Assembly (NCBI RefSeq): GCF_003369795.1
Contig: NZ_CP026730.1
Coordinates: forward strand, 186,001-250,000
Length of the DNA: 64,000 nt
Direction: 5' to 3'
Origin: Streptomyces sp. CB09001
Lineage (GTDB): Bacteria > Actinomycetota > Actinomycetes > Streptomycetales > Streptomycetaceae
Below the pieces are notes generated by a model. That model made no database searches, was not told where the DNA came from, and was given only the letters and a program-made list of their open reading frames with translations. Made by a program: the position numbers and the translations under genes. Of the stretch, positions 8,198-16,264 are shown one piece after another. Every line of letters starts with the position of its first letter. Position 1 is the stretch's first letter.

Positions 8198-9163
8198 TCA
8201 GCGCAGCCTTCCGCGCGGCTTCAGTGGCACCGAAGGCAGCACAGGGGCTGGCAACGGGTCCCCGTCGTACCCCTCCACCTCTCCGAACCGCGCCCCTTCC
8301 ATCCAATCCCGCCGGGCCTGTACGATCTCTTCCTGCGACCGTCCGATCCAGTTCCAGAACATGATCAGCTCCTCCTCGAACGGCTCGCCGCCCAGCAGCA
8401 TCAGGCCCGCGTCCGAGTCGGCCCGCAGCGGCAGTTCGGTGCGGCCGCAGCCGAGGTAGAGCATCGAGCCCGGCACCAGGGGCACACCGTCGACGTGCGC
8501 CGCGCCGCTCATGGCCAGTACCGCGTACTCGAAGTCCCGTTCCAGCGGCAGGCGTACGTCCGTGCCGCCGGTGAGGGCCAGGTCGGCGCCGACGAGGGGG
8601 GTGTACGTGGTGCCGGGCGAGGTGGCGGTGTCGAGGGTGCCGAGGAGCACGGTGGCGGTCAGTCCCGGGGCCGCGACCCGGGGCAGTTCGGCGTGGAACT
8701 CGAAGTGCGGGTCGGTGTGGCGATGGGTGTCCGGCAGGGCCACCCACAGCTGCGCGCCGTGCAGGAGGCGCGCGTGCGGGCGCGGGCTCTCCTCCGAGTG
8801 GCTGATCGCGCGGCCGGAGGTCATCAGGCCCAGCTGGCGCGGGCGGATGGTCTGCAGGCTGCCGGTGGAGTCACGGTGCAGTACCTCGCCCTCGTGCAGC
8901 CAGCTCACCGTCTGCAACCCCATGTGCGGATGGGGCGGCACCTGCATGCCGGGCTCGTCGGCGATGTCGTCGGGGCCGTAGTGGTCGACGAAGCACCAGG
9001 CGCCGACCATGCGCCGGCCCAGGTTGGGCAGCAGTCGGCGCACCTCGGTGGACTCGCCGAGCTTGACGTGGCGAGGGCTGAGAAGTTCCCGTACGGGCTC
9101 CGTCACCACGAAGCCGCGGCCGCCGCAGAGACTGGGTACGGCCTCGCGATCAAGGTTGCTCAT
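8198..9163 (-). CDS. Pirin family protein
   Basis: The product is 321 aa, a bicupin. The N-terminal domain has DDIADEPGMQVPPHPHMGLQ and WLHEGEVLHRDSTGS, whose histidines form the usual pirin metal site, and SHSEESP follows. Pirins are iron-dependent proteins; some have quercetinase activity and others bind metabolic enzymes or regulators. The specific role here is unknown. The ATG at 9163 is chosen over an upstream TTG. The gene is divergent from the TPR/deformylase pair, with 160 bp between the starts. Confidence 0.88.
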   Translation of the reverse strand: MSNLDREAVPSLCGGRGFVVTEPVRELLSPRHVKLGESTEVRRLLPNLGRRMVGAWCFVDHYGPDDIADEPGMQVPPHPHMGLQTVSWLHEGEVLHRDSTGSLQTIRPRQLGLMTSGRAISHSEESPRPHARLLHGAQLWVALPDTHRHTDPHFEFHAELPRVAAPGLTATVLLGTLDTATSPGTTYTPLVGADLALTGGTDVRLPLERDFEYAVLAMSGAAHVDGVPLVPGSMLYLGCGRTELPLRADSDAGLMLLGGEPFEEELIMFWNWIGRSQEEIVQARRDWMEGARFGEVEGYDGDPLPAPVLPSVPLKPRGRLR

Positions 9164-9274
9164 GCCGCCCAACCTAGACCCGGCGGGGCCCGTGCGTCAG
9201 ACGGACCGCGGGCCGTCACCGTGGCGGGCGACAGTGCCCCCACGAGGACCTCCACGCACGCCTCCAGCAGTAGT

Positions 9275-9300
9275 GGAATGTTCAACCGTCTGGAGTGGTT
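9275..9300 (+). promoter_or_regulatory. Sigma-R-type promoter for the TPR/deformylase genes
   Basis: GGAAT (9275-9279) and GTT (9298-9300) are separated by exactly 18 bp. This matches the sigma-R (SigR) consensus GGAAT-N18-GTT used in Streptomyces during thiol-oxidative stress. The GTG of the TPR gene is 23 bp further on. The match is seen directly; the use by sigma-R is inferred. Confidence 0.7.
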
Positions 9301-9323
9301 GCACGGGCCGAAGGAGGTCTCCA

Positions 9324-9671
9324 GTGGACATGACGTACTACGACCACGGAACGCCGGCGGAGCGCTGGGAGCGCGGGCGGATGTTCTTCGACGCCAAGGA
9401 CTACGCCGCGGCCGCGCGTGTCCTGGACGGACTGGTCGCGCAGGTGCCCGAGCAGAACGGCCCGCGGCTGCTGCTGGCGCGTTCCTACTACCACTCGGCA
9501 CAGCTGCGGCGGGCGGAGGCCGAGCTGCGGACCCTCGTCGAGCGCGACCCCGTCGAGCAGTACGCCCGGCTGATGCTGGGCCGTACCCTCGAACGGCAGG
9601 GGCGGCAGGAGGAGGCCGACGCACAGCTGCGGATCGCCTCGGCCCTCGCGGGCGACTTCGCGGAACTCTGA
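9324..9671 (+). CDS. Small tetratricopeptide-repeat protein
   Basis: The product is 115 aa and consists almost wholly of helix-turn-helix pairs with TPR spacing: RWERGRMFFDAKDYAAAARVLDG, then ARSYYHSAQLRRAEAELRTLVERDP, then ARLMLGRTLERQGRQEEADAQLR. TPRs mediate protein-protein contacts. AAGGAGGT ends five bases before GTG 9324, which decides the start over the ATG two codons later. It is followed 31 bp later by a peptide deformylase and sits behind a sigma-R-like promoter. A role in handling oxidised or newly made proteins is plausible but not shown. Confidence 0.8.
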   Translation: MDMTYYDHGTPAERWERGRMFFDAKDYAAAARVLDGLVAQVPEQNGPRLLLARSYYHSAQLRRAEAELRTLVERDPVEQYARLMLGRTLERQGRQEEADAQLRIASALAGDFAEL

Positions 9672-9702
9672 GCGGGAACTCGGAGCGTGGCATCCTGGCG
9701 CG

Positions 9703-10371
9703 ATGGGAACCGCGATGGGAACTCCGAGTGATCGTGTCCCGCTGGCCGAGCGGGTCGAGGAACTGCTCGCCGTCGGCGGCCCGTTGCCCGTCGTCGCGGC
9801 CGGTGAACCGGTGCTGCGGCGCGCGGCGGAGCCGTTCGACGGGCAGTTGGCCCCCGCACTCCTCGCGAGGTTCGTCGAGGCGCTGCGGCTGACCATGCAC
9901 ACGGCGCCCGGCGTCGGACTGGCCGCGCCACAGGTCGGCGTGGGGCTGCGGATCGCGGTGATCGAGGATCCGGCGCCGGTGCCGGAGGAGGTGCGGGTGG
10001 CGCGGGGGCGGGTGCCGCAGCCGTTCCGGGTGCTGGTCAATCCCTCGTACGAGCCGGTCGGCGCCGGGCGGGCCGCGTTCTTCGAGGGCTGTCTGAGCGT
10101 GCCGGGCTGGCAGGCGGTGGTGGCGCGCCACGCCGAGGTGCGGCTGCGGGCGCGGGACGAGCACGGACGGGCGGTGGACGAGGTGTTCGCGGGCTGGCCG
10201 GCCCGGATCGTGCAGCACGAGACGGACCACCTCGACGGCACGCTGTACCTGGACCGGGCCGAGCTGCGCTCGCTGGCCTCGAACGCGGCGATGGCGGCGC
10301 TCTGGTCCCAGCCGACGCCGCTACGCGCGGCGTCGGCACTGGGCTTCGAACTGCCCGGCCCGGCGGCCTGA
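9703..10371 (+). CDS. def: Peptide deformylase
   Basis: The product is 222 aa and removes the N-formyl group from new proteins. All three family motifs are present: GVGLAAPQ (about residues 70-77), EGCLSVPG with the metal-binding cysteine, and QHETDHLDG with the two metal-binding histidines and catalytic glutamate. The N-terminal extension of about 40 residues is longer than in E. coli. Streptomyces carry several deformylases, and this one lies behind a sigma-R-like promoter. That would make sense because the Cys-liganded iron form is oxidation sensitive. ATG at 9703 or 9715 could be the start. Confidence 0.92.
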   Translation: MGTAMGTPSDRVPLAERVEELLAVGGPLPVVAAGEPVLRRAAEPFDGQLAPALLARFVEALRLTMHTAPGVGLAAPQVGVGLRIAVIEDPAPVPEEVRVARGRVPQPFRVLVNPSYEPVGAGRAAFFEGCLSVPGWQAVVARHAEVRLRARDEHGRAVDEVFAGWPARIVQHETDHLDGTLYLDRAELRSLASNAAMAALWSQPTPLRAASALGFELPGPAA

Positions 10372-10706
10372 ACGGGGCGGCCCGAGGCCCGGCGGTCTCA
10401 ACCCCGCCACCTGCCGGCCCGGGCCAGGCGGCTCGAACCCGGCGACCGAGCCCGACACGCCCGTGCCCGACCCGCCCGTGCCCGGCGGCCTGGTCCCGGC
10501 GACCCGAGCCCGACACGCCCATGCCCGACACGCCCATGCCCGGCGGCCTGGTCCCGGCGACCGAGCCCGACCCGCCCGCGCCAGCCGGCCCAGGGCCCAG
10601 CCGCCCGAACCCAGGAGCCCGAACCCGGCGGCCGGTACCGGCGCCCCGGCCGGCCACCGGGCCCCGCTCCCCGCTCCCCGCTCCCCGCTCCCCGCGAGGG
10701 GACGCG
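10372..10706. repeat. GC-rich intergenic minisatellite
   Basis: This 335-bp stretch has no gene. Two imperfect copies of a 57-58-bp unit (10440-10496 and 10497-10554) and a partial third (from 10555) run head to tail. Within each unit a shorter CCCGACACGCCC-type motif is itself repeated. The 7-bp unit CCCCGCT then repeats four times near 10665-10692, just before the end of the oxidoreductase gene. Frames through it are proline/arginine-rich with no start or ribosome site. Confidence 0.7.
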
Positions 10707-12134
10707 TCAGTTGTCCCGGTACGTCTCCAGGAGCCGCAGCCACACCTCGCTGATCGTCGGGTACGACGGGACCGCGTGCCACAGGCGGCTGATCGGCACC
10801 TGGCCGGCGACGGCGATCGTCGCGGAGTGGATCATCTCCCCGACGCCGGGGCCGACGAAGGTGACGCCGCGGACGATCTCGTCCGCCAGGTCGACCACCA
10901 TGCGGGCGCGGCCCTTGTAGTCGTCGCCGTACAGACTCGAACCCGCCACCGCGATGTCGACGTCGACGGCGCGGACTCGGTGCCCGGCCTGTTCGGCCTC
11001 GGCCAGGCTCAGGCCGACGGACGCCACCTCGGGGTCGGTGAACACCACCTGGGGAACGGCGTCGTGGTCGGCGGTCGCGGCGTGCGCGCCCCAGGGGTCG
11101 GACTCCAGGATCGGTACCCCGGAGGCACGGGCGGCGATGGCGGCCCCCGCGATGCGTGCCTGGTACTTGCCCTGGTGGGTGAGGAGGGCGCGGTGGTTGA
11201 CGTCGCCGACGGCGTAGAGCCAGTCGTGGCCCTCCACCCGGAGGCTGTCGTCGACCGGCAACCAGGAACCGGGCTTCAGTCCGACGGTCTCCAGTCCGAC
11301 GTCACCGGTGCGCGGCGTCCGGCCGGTGGCGAAGAGGATCTCGTCGGCCTCCAGGCGGTCGCCGGTGTCGGTGACGGCGACGACGGTGCCGTTCTCGCGG
11401 GTGACCGATTCGACGGAGACGCCGGTGCGGATGTCCACGCCGGCCTCGGTGAGCCCCTCGGCGACCAGTTCCCCGGCGAACGGCTCCATGCGGGCGAGCA
11501 GGCCGCCGCGCACCAGCATCGTCACCCGGGATCCGAGGGCCTGCCAGGCGGTGGCCATCTCGACGGCGACGACTCCGCCGCCGACCACGATCAGCCGGCC
11601 GGGCGCGCTCTTGGCGCTGGTGGCCTCGCGGCTGGTCCAGGGGCGCACCTCGGCGAGTCCGGGCAGCGGGGGCAGGGCGGCGGCGCTGCCGGTGCAGACG
11701 GCGACGGCGTGCCGGGCGGTCAGGGTCCGGCGGGTGCCGTCGGGACCGGCCACCTCCACCGTGCGTGGTCCGGCGAGCCGCCCCTGTCCGCGGTACAGGT
11801 CGGCGCCGATGCCCTCGACCCACTGGACCTGGCCGTCGTCCTTCCAGTGCGAGGTGAACCCGTCGCGGCGGGCGAGGACGGCCTGCGCGTCGAGGGGTTC
11901 CTGGACGGCCCGGGCGAGCCCGGGCAGGCGGCGGGCGTCCGCGCGGGCGAGGACCGGGCGCAGCAGGGCCTTGCTGGGCATGCACGCCCAGTAGGAGCAT
12001 TCGCCGCCGACCAGTTCGCTCTCCACGATCGCGGTGGACAGCCCGGCCGCGCGGGTGCGGTCGGCGACGTTCTCACCGACGGGGCCCGCCCCGATCACCA
12101 CGACGTCGTACGTGAGGGAATCCGATTGCGTCAT
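10707..12134 (-). CDS. Pyridine nucleotide-disulfide oxidoreductase (dihydrolipoamide dehydrogenase-like)
   Basis: The product is 475 aa. The N-terminal FAD motif is VVIGAGPVGE (residues 12-21). The redox pair is C46/C51 in ECSYWACMPSK, a CX4C active site. The NAD(P) motif is VVGGGVVAVE, and the C-terminal dimer domain carries HAVPSYPTISE with a His/Glu pair. It belongs to the dihydrolipoamide dehydrogenase/mercuric reductase superfamily, but no dehydrogenase-complex genes are nearby. It is divergent from a thioredoxin gene, so a disulfide-reducing role in thiol stress is possible. The ATG at 12134 is preferred over an in-frame GTG 36 bp upstream. Confidence 0.85.
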   Translation of the reverse strand: MTQSDSLTYDVVVIGAGPVGENVADRTRAAGLSTAIVESELVGGECSYWACMPSKALLRPVLARADARRLPGLARAVQEPLDAQAVLARRDGFTSHWKDDGQVQWVEGIGADLYRGQGRLAGPRTVEVAGPDGTRRTLTARHAVAVCTGSAAALPPLPGLAEVRPWTSREATSAKSAPGRLIVVGGGVVAVEMATAWQALGSRVTMLVRGGLLARMEPFAGELVAEGLTEAGVDIRTGVSVESVTRENGTVVAVTDTGDRLEADEILFATGRTPRTGDVGLETVGLKPGSWLPVDDSLRVEGHDWLYAVGDVNHRALLTHQGKYQARIAGAAIAARASGVPILESDPWGAHAATADHDAVPQVVFTDPEVASVGLSLAEAEQAGHRVRAVDVDIAVAGSSLYGDDYKGRARMVVDLADEIVRGVTFVGPGVGEMIHSATIAVAGQVPISRLWHAVPSYPTISEVWLRLLETYRDN

Positions 12135-12184
12135 GGGGTCAGTCTGGTGGGTGGTGTGCCGCGTGGCCACATGGGTACGTGCGC

Positions 12185-12210
12185 GGAATACCCACCAGGT
12201 CGGCAGTGTT
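12185..12210 (+). promoter_or_regulatory. Sigma-R-type promoter of the thioredoxin gene
   Basis: GGAAT (12185-12189) and GTT (12208-12210) are 18 bp apart, matching the sigma-R consensus. The thioredoxin ATG is 44 bp downstream. As I recall, a thioredoxin gene at this locus in S. coelicolor, trxC, is a sigma-R target, which agrees. Confidence 0.8.
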
Positions 12211-12253
12211 GTGCCGACGGCCCGTCCCCCGAACCAGGAAGAGGGATCACCTC

Positions 12254-12649
12254 ATGACCAGCACCGTGGAACTCACCAAGGAGAACTTCGACCAGACAGT
12301 CACGGACAACGAGTTCGTGCTGATCGACTTCTGGGCGGAGTGGTGCGGTCCGTGCAAGCAGTTCGGACCGGTCTACGAGAAGGCGGCGGAGGCCAACCCG
12401 GACCTGGTGTTCGGCAAGGTGGACACCGAGGCGCAGCCCGAGCTGGCGCAGGCCTTCGGCATCAGTTCGATCCCGACGCTGATGATCGTGCGGGACCAGG
12501 TGGCCGTGTTCGCGCAGCCGGGCGCGCTGCCGGAGGCGGCCCTCACCGACGTGATCGGACAGGCCCGGAACCTGGACATGGACGAGGTTCGCAAGGCGGT
12601 GGCCGAGCAGCAGGCGCAGGCCGGTCAGAGCGGCCAGGAAGGCCAGTAG
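12254..12649 (+). CDS. trxC: Thioredoxin
   Basis: The product is 131 aa. The active site WCGPC has C31 and C34, and the cis-proline lies in ISSIPTLMI. A hydrophilic tail of about 20 residues rich in Gln, Ala and Gly extends past the usual fold. It reduces protein disulfides in the cytoplasm, taking electrons from thioredoxin reductase, which is not encoded in this window. A sigma-R-like promoter lies upstream. The symbol trxC is assigned from remembered synteny with S. coelicolor. Confidence 0.92.
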   Translation: MTSTVELTKENFDQTVTDNEFVLIDFWAEWCGPCKQFGPVYEKAAEANPDLVFGKVDTEAQPELAQAFGISSIPTLMIVRDQVAVFAQPGALPEAALTDVIGQARNLDMDEVRKAVAEQQAQAGQSGQEGQ

Positions 12650-12668
12650 CGGGCCGCTCGGCCGCCGG

Positions 12669-13712
12669 TCAGCTCGACTCCCGGTGCACCACCGTCGCGC
12701 CCAGCACCTTGCGGCGTTCGGGCGCGGCGCCGGGGTCGTGCACCGCCCGGTCGACGAGTGCGGCCAGGTCGCGGCCGGCGGGCAGTTCCAGGTGGACGGT
12801 GCTCAGCCGGGGCCGCAGCAGCCGGCCCAGCATCAGGTCGTCGGCGCCGATCACGGCGGCGTGGCCGGGAATGTCGAGGCCCTCGTCCTGGAGGGCACGC
12901 ATCAGCAGCATCGCGTACTCGTCGTTGTACGCGAACACCGCGTCGAGCCCCAGGGGGCGCCAGCGTGCCGCGAGGCGGGCGGCGTCCCCTTCGTCGTAGG
13001 CGAGGGACAGTTCGGTGACGGTGGCGTCGGTGCCGGACACGGCCGCGCGGGCGCCCGCGAGACGCGGCGCCGAGAAGACGTCCAGGCCGCGTTCCGCGGG
13101 CACGACGACGCCGATTCTGCGGCGTCCGCGCTCGTACAGGTGACGGGTCGCGCCGCGGCCGACGCCCGCCTGGTCCGTCAGCAGCGCGTGCGCTCCGTCG
13201 ACGGCCTCGGGGCCGAGGGTGACTACCGCGCGTGCCCCGGAGCGTTTGAGGACCTCCACGCCCTGCGGGCCGAGGTCGGAACCGGGTGCGAGGACGGCGA
13301 CCGGGCGTAGTTCGGCCCAGGCGCGGGCGGCCTCGTCGCCGCGCAGGCCGACGGTGCCGTACTGCACGACGGTGTAGTCGAGGCGGCCGAGCGCCCACTG
13401 GAGTTCGTTGAGGAACCGGCTGTAGAGCGGGCCGGCGGGGAAGGACGGCGCCGGCATCAGGACCATGCGGCTGTGCCCGGCGCGCAGTGAGCGGGCCGCG
13501 GCGTGCGGGACGTAGCCGAGTTCCCTGGCGGCCTCGCGGACGCGGCGGCGGGTGGGTTCGCTGATCCGTACGGCGCCGGTGTTGTTGAGGACGTAGGAGA
13601 CGGTCGCGCGCGACACGCCGGCCAGGCGGGCCACATCGGCGCTCGTGGGCACGGAGCGCGGTGCGGTGGGATCGGGCGGTGGATTCGGTATCTGCACCAT
13701 GACGTACGGCAT
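12669..13712 (-). CDS. LacI-family transcriptional regulator
   Basis: The product is 347 aa. The DNA-binding domain is SADVARLAGVSRATVSYVLNN (about residues 24-44), followed by a hinge helix with the LGYVPHAAARSL wording of the family. The C-terminal periplasmic-binding-protein-like domain runs from about residue 80 to the end. Such proteins repress sugar or nucleoside uptake genes until ligand binds. No transporter or sugar enzyme is adjacent, so its target is unclear. A second possible start is ATG 13700. It converges with the thioredoxin gene 19 bp away. Confidence 0.85.
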   Translation of the reverse strand: MPYVMVQIPNPPPDPTAPRSVPTSADVARLAGVSRATVSYVLNNTGAVRISEPTRRRVREAARELGYVPHAAARSLRAGHSRMVLMPAPSFPAGPLYSRFLNELQWALGRLDYTVVQYGTVGLRGDEAARAWAELRPVAVLAPGSDLGPQGVEVLKRSGARAVVTLGPEAVDGAHALLTDQAGVGRGATRHLYERGRRRIGVVVPAERGLDVFSAPRLAGARAAVSGTDATVTELSLAYDEGDAARLAARWRPLGLDAVFAYNDEYAMLLMRALQDEGLDIPGHAAVIGADDLMLGRLLRPRLSTVHLELPAGRDLAALVDRAVHDPGAAPERRKVLGATVVHRESS

Positions 13713-13772
13713 CCTGGCAGAAGCCGTACGCGGGGCGGAGGGCGGGGCAACGTCCTTGGCGGCGGACGCCGT

Positions 13773-14444
13773 TCAGGCCACGGGGTCGGTGCGGGTCACC
13801 CGGGCGACCAGGTCGTACCAGCCGGCCCGCAGCCGCTCCGGGGGCAGCCCGCACTGTTCGGTGAGGTGGTGGATCAGCGCGGCGTCGAGATACGCCAGCA
13901 GCGTGTGGGACAGCAGTTCGCTGTCGCCGTCCGGCACCGCCTCCCGCAGCAGCAGGGCGAGGTGGCCGAGCAGGAAGCGGCGCGGCGCGGCCGTGTGGCG
14001 GCGTTCCGCGCTCGGCTCGGCGGCGAGTTGCAGATCGAGTTCGTCGATGGAGCGGCGCAGCTGTGCGCAGCCGAAGGCCCGCAGCCGCTCGACCGGCGGT
14101 GCGCCGGGGCCCAGGGGCGGCGGACCGCTCAGCAGCGCGGCCTGGAACTTGCGCTCGGAGTGGTCCAGGAGCGCCGTGAGCAGTCCGGTGCGGTCGCCAA
14201 AGCGGCGGAAGACGGTGCCCTTGCCGACGCAGGCCGCGGCGGCCACCGCCTCCATGGTCAGGGCGGCCGCGCCGTGCTCGGCGACCAGGCGCCCGGCGGC
14301 CTCCAGCAGCCGGGCCCGGTTGCGCGCGGCGTCGGCCCGCAGGCAGGGCTCGTCCTCCTCGATGCCGGTGCCCAGTTCCAGCAGCTCGGACGGGCCGACG
14401 GCGTCCGGGGGCATCGGGAGGGAGGGCGGCAGGGCGGCGGACAT
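13773..14444 (-). CDS. TetR-family repressor
   Basis: The product is 223 aa from ATG 14444, or six residues longer from ATG 14462; neither has a good ribosome site. The TetR helix-turn-helix is RARLLEAAGRLVAEHGAAALTMEAVAAAACVGKGTVFRRFGDRTGLL (about residues 42-88). It is divergent from an NADPH-dependent FMN reductase gene, and two near-identical palindromes lie between the starts. The simplest reading is a local repressor of that enzyme and of itself. Confidence 0.85.
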   Translation of the reverse strand: MSAALPPSLPMPPDAVGPSELLELGTGIEEDEPCLRADAARNRARLLEAAGRLVAEHGAAALTMEAVAAAACVGKGTVFRRFGDRTGLLTALLDHSERKFQAALLSGPPPLGPGAPPVERLRAFGCAQLRRSIDELDLQLAAEPSAERRHTAAPRRFLLGHLALLLREAVPDGDSELLSHTLLAYLDAALIHHLTEQCGLPPERLRAGWYDLVARVTRTDPVA

Positions 14445-14475
14445 GAAGCCAGAGTAAAGCATCGGGAAGAAAACT

Positions 14476-14522
14476 GGACCGCGGTCCGTTTGAGATGTTA
14501 GAAATTAAACGGACCCCGGTCC
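14476..14522. promoter_or_regulatory. Two palindromic TetR operators
   Basis: GGACCGCGGTCC (14476-14487, a perfect palindrome) and GGACCCCGGTCC (14511-14522, one off-centre change) sit 35 bp apart centre to centre. Each is flanked by AAAC-like bases, and an AT-rich segment between them probably holds the divergent promoters. Two dimers bound here would block both genes. Confidence 0.75.
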
Positions 14523-14583
14523 GGATTGTTACCGCAGTGTTTCGGCACGCCCGCCGACACGTGTTCCAGCAATGGGAGTACTC

Positions 14584-15147
14584 ATGTCTGTCCGCATCCT
14601 TGCGCTCGTCGGCAGCCTTCGCGCCGGTTCGCACAACCGCCAGCTCGCCGAGGCGGCCGTCAGGTTCGCGCCGGAGGGCGCCGAGGTGCAGCTGTTCGAG
14701 GGGCTTGGCGAGATCCCCTTCTACAACGAGGACGTCGACGTCGAGGGCAGCGTCCCGGCCGCCGCCGCGAAGCTGCGCGAGGCCGCCCAGGGCGCGCAGG
14801 CCTTCCTGCTCTTCTCGCCCGAGTACAACGGCACCATCCCGGCCGTCCTGAAGAACGCCATCGACTGGCTGTCCCGCCCCTACGGCGCCGGCGCCTTCAC
14901 CGGCAAGCCCGTCGCCGTGGTCGGCACGGCCTTCGGCCAGTACGGCGGCGTGTGGGCGCAGGACGAGGCCCGCAAGGCCGTGGGTATCGCGGGCGGCAAG
15001 GTGATCGAGGACCTCAAGCTGTCCATCCCCGGCTCGCTGACCCGCTTCGCCGAGACCCACCCGGCCGACGACGCCGAGGTGGCCGGCCAGCTGACCGAGG
15101 TCGTCGCCCGGCTGCACGGCCACGCGGACGAGGCCATCGCCGCCTGA
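14584..15147 (+). CDS. NADPH-dependent FMN reductase
   Basis: The product is 187 aa with a flavodoxin-like fold. LVGSLRAGSHNRQLAE near residues 8-23 is the phosphate-binding loop for FMN. SPEYNGTIPAVLKNAIDWLSRP is the family signature in the middle, and VAVVGTAFGQYGG follows. Family members (chromate/azo/quinone reductases) reduce FMN or quinones with NADPH and help protect against electrophiles. GGGAG precedes the ATG. The paired palindromes upstream suggest induction when the divergent TetR repressor binds a ligand. Confidence 0.9.
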   Translation: MSVRILALVGSLRAGSHNRQLAEAAVRFAPEGAEVQLFEGLGEIPFYNEDVDVEGSVPAAAAKLREAAQGAQAFLLFSPEYNGTIPAVLKNAIDWLSRPYGAGAFTGKPVAVVGTAFGQYGGVWAQDEARKAVGIAGGKVIEDLKLSIPGSLTRFAETHPADDAEVAGQLTEVVARLHGHADEAIAA

Positions 15148-15168
15148 CCGGCGCGGTAGGACGTCGTA

Positions 15169-15200
15169 CGGGACCGGAGCTCCGCCGAGCTCCGGTCCCG
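15169..15200. terminator. Bidirectional hairpin terminator
   Basis: A perfect 13-bp stem, CGGGACCGGAGCT at 15169-15181 and its complement at 15188-15200, with a 6-nt loop lies between the convergent FMN reductase and LysR genes. Confidence 0.75.
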
Positions 15201-15207
15201 CCGCGTG

Positions 15208-16113
15208 TCAGGCCACCGCCGCGGCGGCCAGCGTGCGCAGCTCGTCCAGCGCCGCCGCGACCGCCGCGCGACCGTGCCCACCGCCGCGCGTGCAGGTCAG
15301 CAGTTTGCGGTGCGGCCGCCCTGCGCAGGGCACGCGGACGATCGGCAGCTCGGGGGTGAGCCGGGCGAGCCGGGGCACCAGCGCCACGCCGAGCCCGTGC
15401 GCGACCAGGTGGGCCGTGACGTTCCAGTCCACCGCGAGATGGACCACGTCGGGGGTGAACCCGGCGGCACCGCAGGCCGCCACCATGTGCGTCCGGCAGG
15501 GACTCTGCGGCAGCGGCGCGATCCAGGCCTCGTGGGCCACGTCGGCGAGGTCGGCCTCCTCCCGTCCGGCCACCGGATGGTCCACGGGGACGACCAGGTC
15601 GAACGGCTCGTCCAGGAGCGGCCGCTGTTCGAAGCGGGTGTCGGCCGCAGACGGGCTGGCCGGAGTCGCCTCCACCACCGCCAGATCGCTCTCCCCCTCG
15701 AAGAGCAGGTCGAAGCTCTCCGCCACGTCGACCTCCCGGATCCGCACCGACAGCCGGGGGTGCCGCTCGCGCAGCCGCGCCGCCATCGGGGCCAGCAGGA
15801 CGGCGACGGCCACCGGGAACCCCGTCACCCGCAGCGGTCCGGCCGGGGCCCCCTCCCCCGCCCGCAGTTCCTGTTCGGCCTCGTCCCAGCGGGCCTCGAT
15901 CGCGTCGGCGTGTTCCAGCAGGCTCTCCGCGGCGGCGGTGAGCCGCACCCCGCGCCCCTGCGGCTCCAGCAGGTCGACGCCCAGGTCCCGGGCGAGCTGC
16001 CGGATCTGCTGCGAGGCGGCCGAGGTGGTGAAATGCAGGGCGCGGGCCGCCGCGGTGACGGTGCCGTAGTGGGAGACGGCCCGAAGCACATGCAGCCTGC
16101 GCAGATCAATCAT
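15208..16113 (-). CDS. LysR-family transcriptional regulator
   Basis: The product is 301 aa. The winged helix-turn-helix spans residues 1-60 (LRRLHVLRAVSHYGTVTAAARALHFTTSAASQQIRQLARDLG). The substrate-binding domain follows from about residue 90. The ATG at 16113 is used; a GTG at 16122 is possible. A cluster of palindromes overlaps the start region and is likely to be its own binding site. The divergent small zinc-ribbon gene at 16265 may be under the same control. No effector can be inferred. Confidence 0.88.
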   Translation of the reverse strand: MIDLRRLHVLRAVSHYGTVTAAARALHFTTSAASQQIRQLARDLGVDLLEPQGRGVRLTAAAESLLEHADAIEARWDEAEQELRAGEGAPAGPLRVTGFPVAVAVLLAPMAARLRERHPRLSVRIREVDVAESFDLLFEGESDLAVVEATPASPSAADTRFEQRPLLDEPFDLVVPVDHPVAGREEADLADVAHEAWIAPLPQSPCRTHMVAACGAAGFTPDVVHLAVDWNVTAHLVAHGLGVALVPRLARLTPELPIVRVPCAGRPHRKLLTCTRGGGHGRAAVAAALDELRTLAAAAVA

Positions 16114-16136
16114 GAAGTGCACGCTTCACGGTGAAG
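16113..16136. promoter_or_regulatory. Palindrome cluster at the LysR start
   Basis: CTTCACGGTGAAG (16124-16136) is a perfect 13-bp palindrome. Its left half also pairs with TGAAG at 16113-16117 (TGAAG-N6-CTTCA). Three half-sites spaced about one turn apart overlapping the start codon fit LysR autoregulation. Confidence 0.65.
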
Positions 16137-16264
16137 TCCGCAAAGTCAACCTGGACGTGAACGGATCCGCGGCCGCACCCTGTCAGTGGCGCCACGGTGG
16201 GCCCAAAATCCCACACCGGCATCCCGACGTACCACTGACGCCCACTGACGCACGAGGAGTCGCC

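Noticed and set aside
10463..10753. Proline-rich coding sequence in the repeat block after the deformylase gene
   Set aside because: No start with a ribosome site, all frames are low-complexity, and it runs into the convergent oxidoreductase gene.
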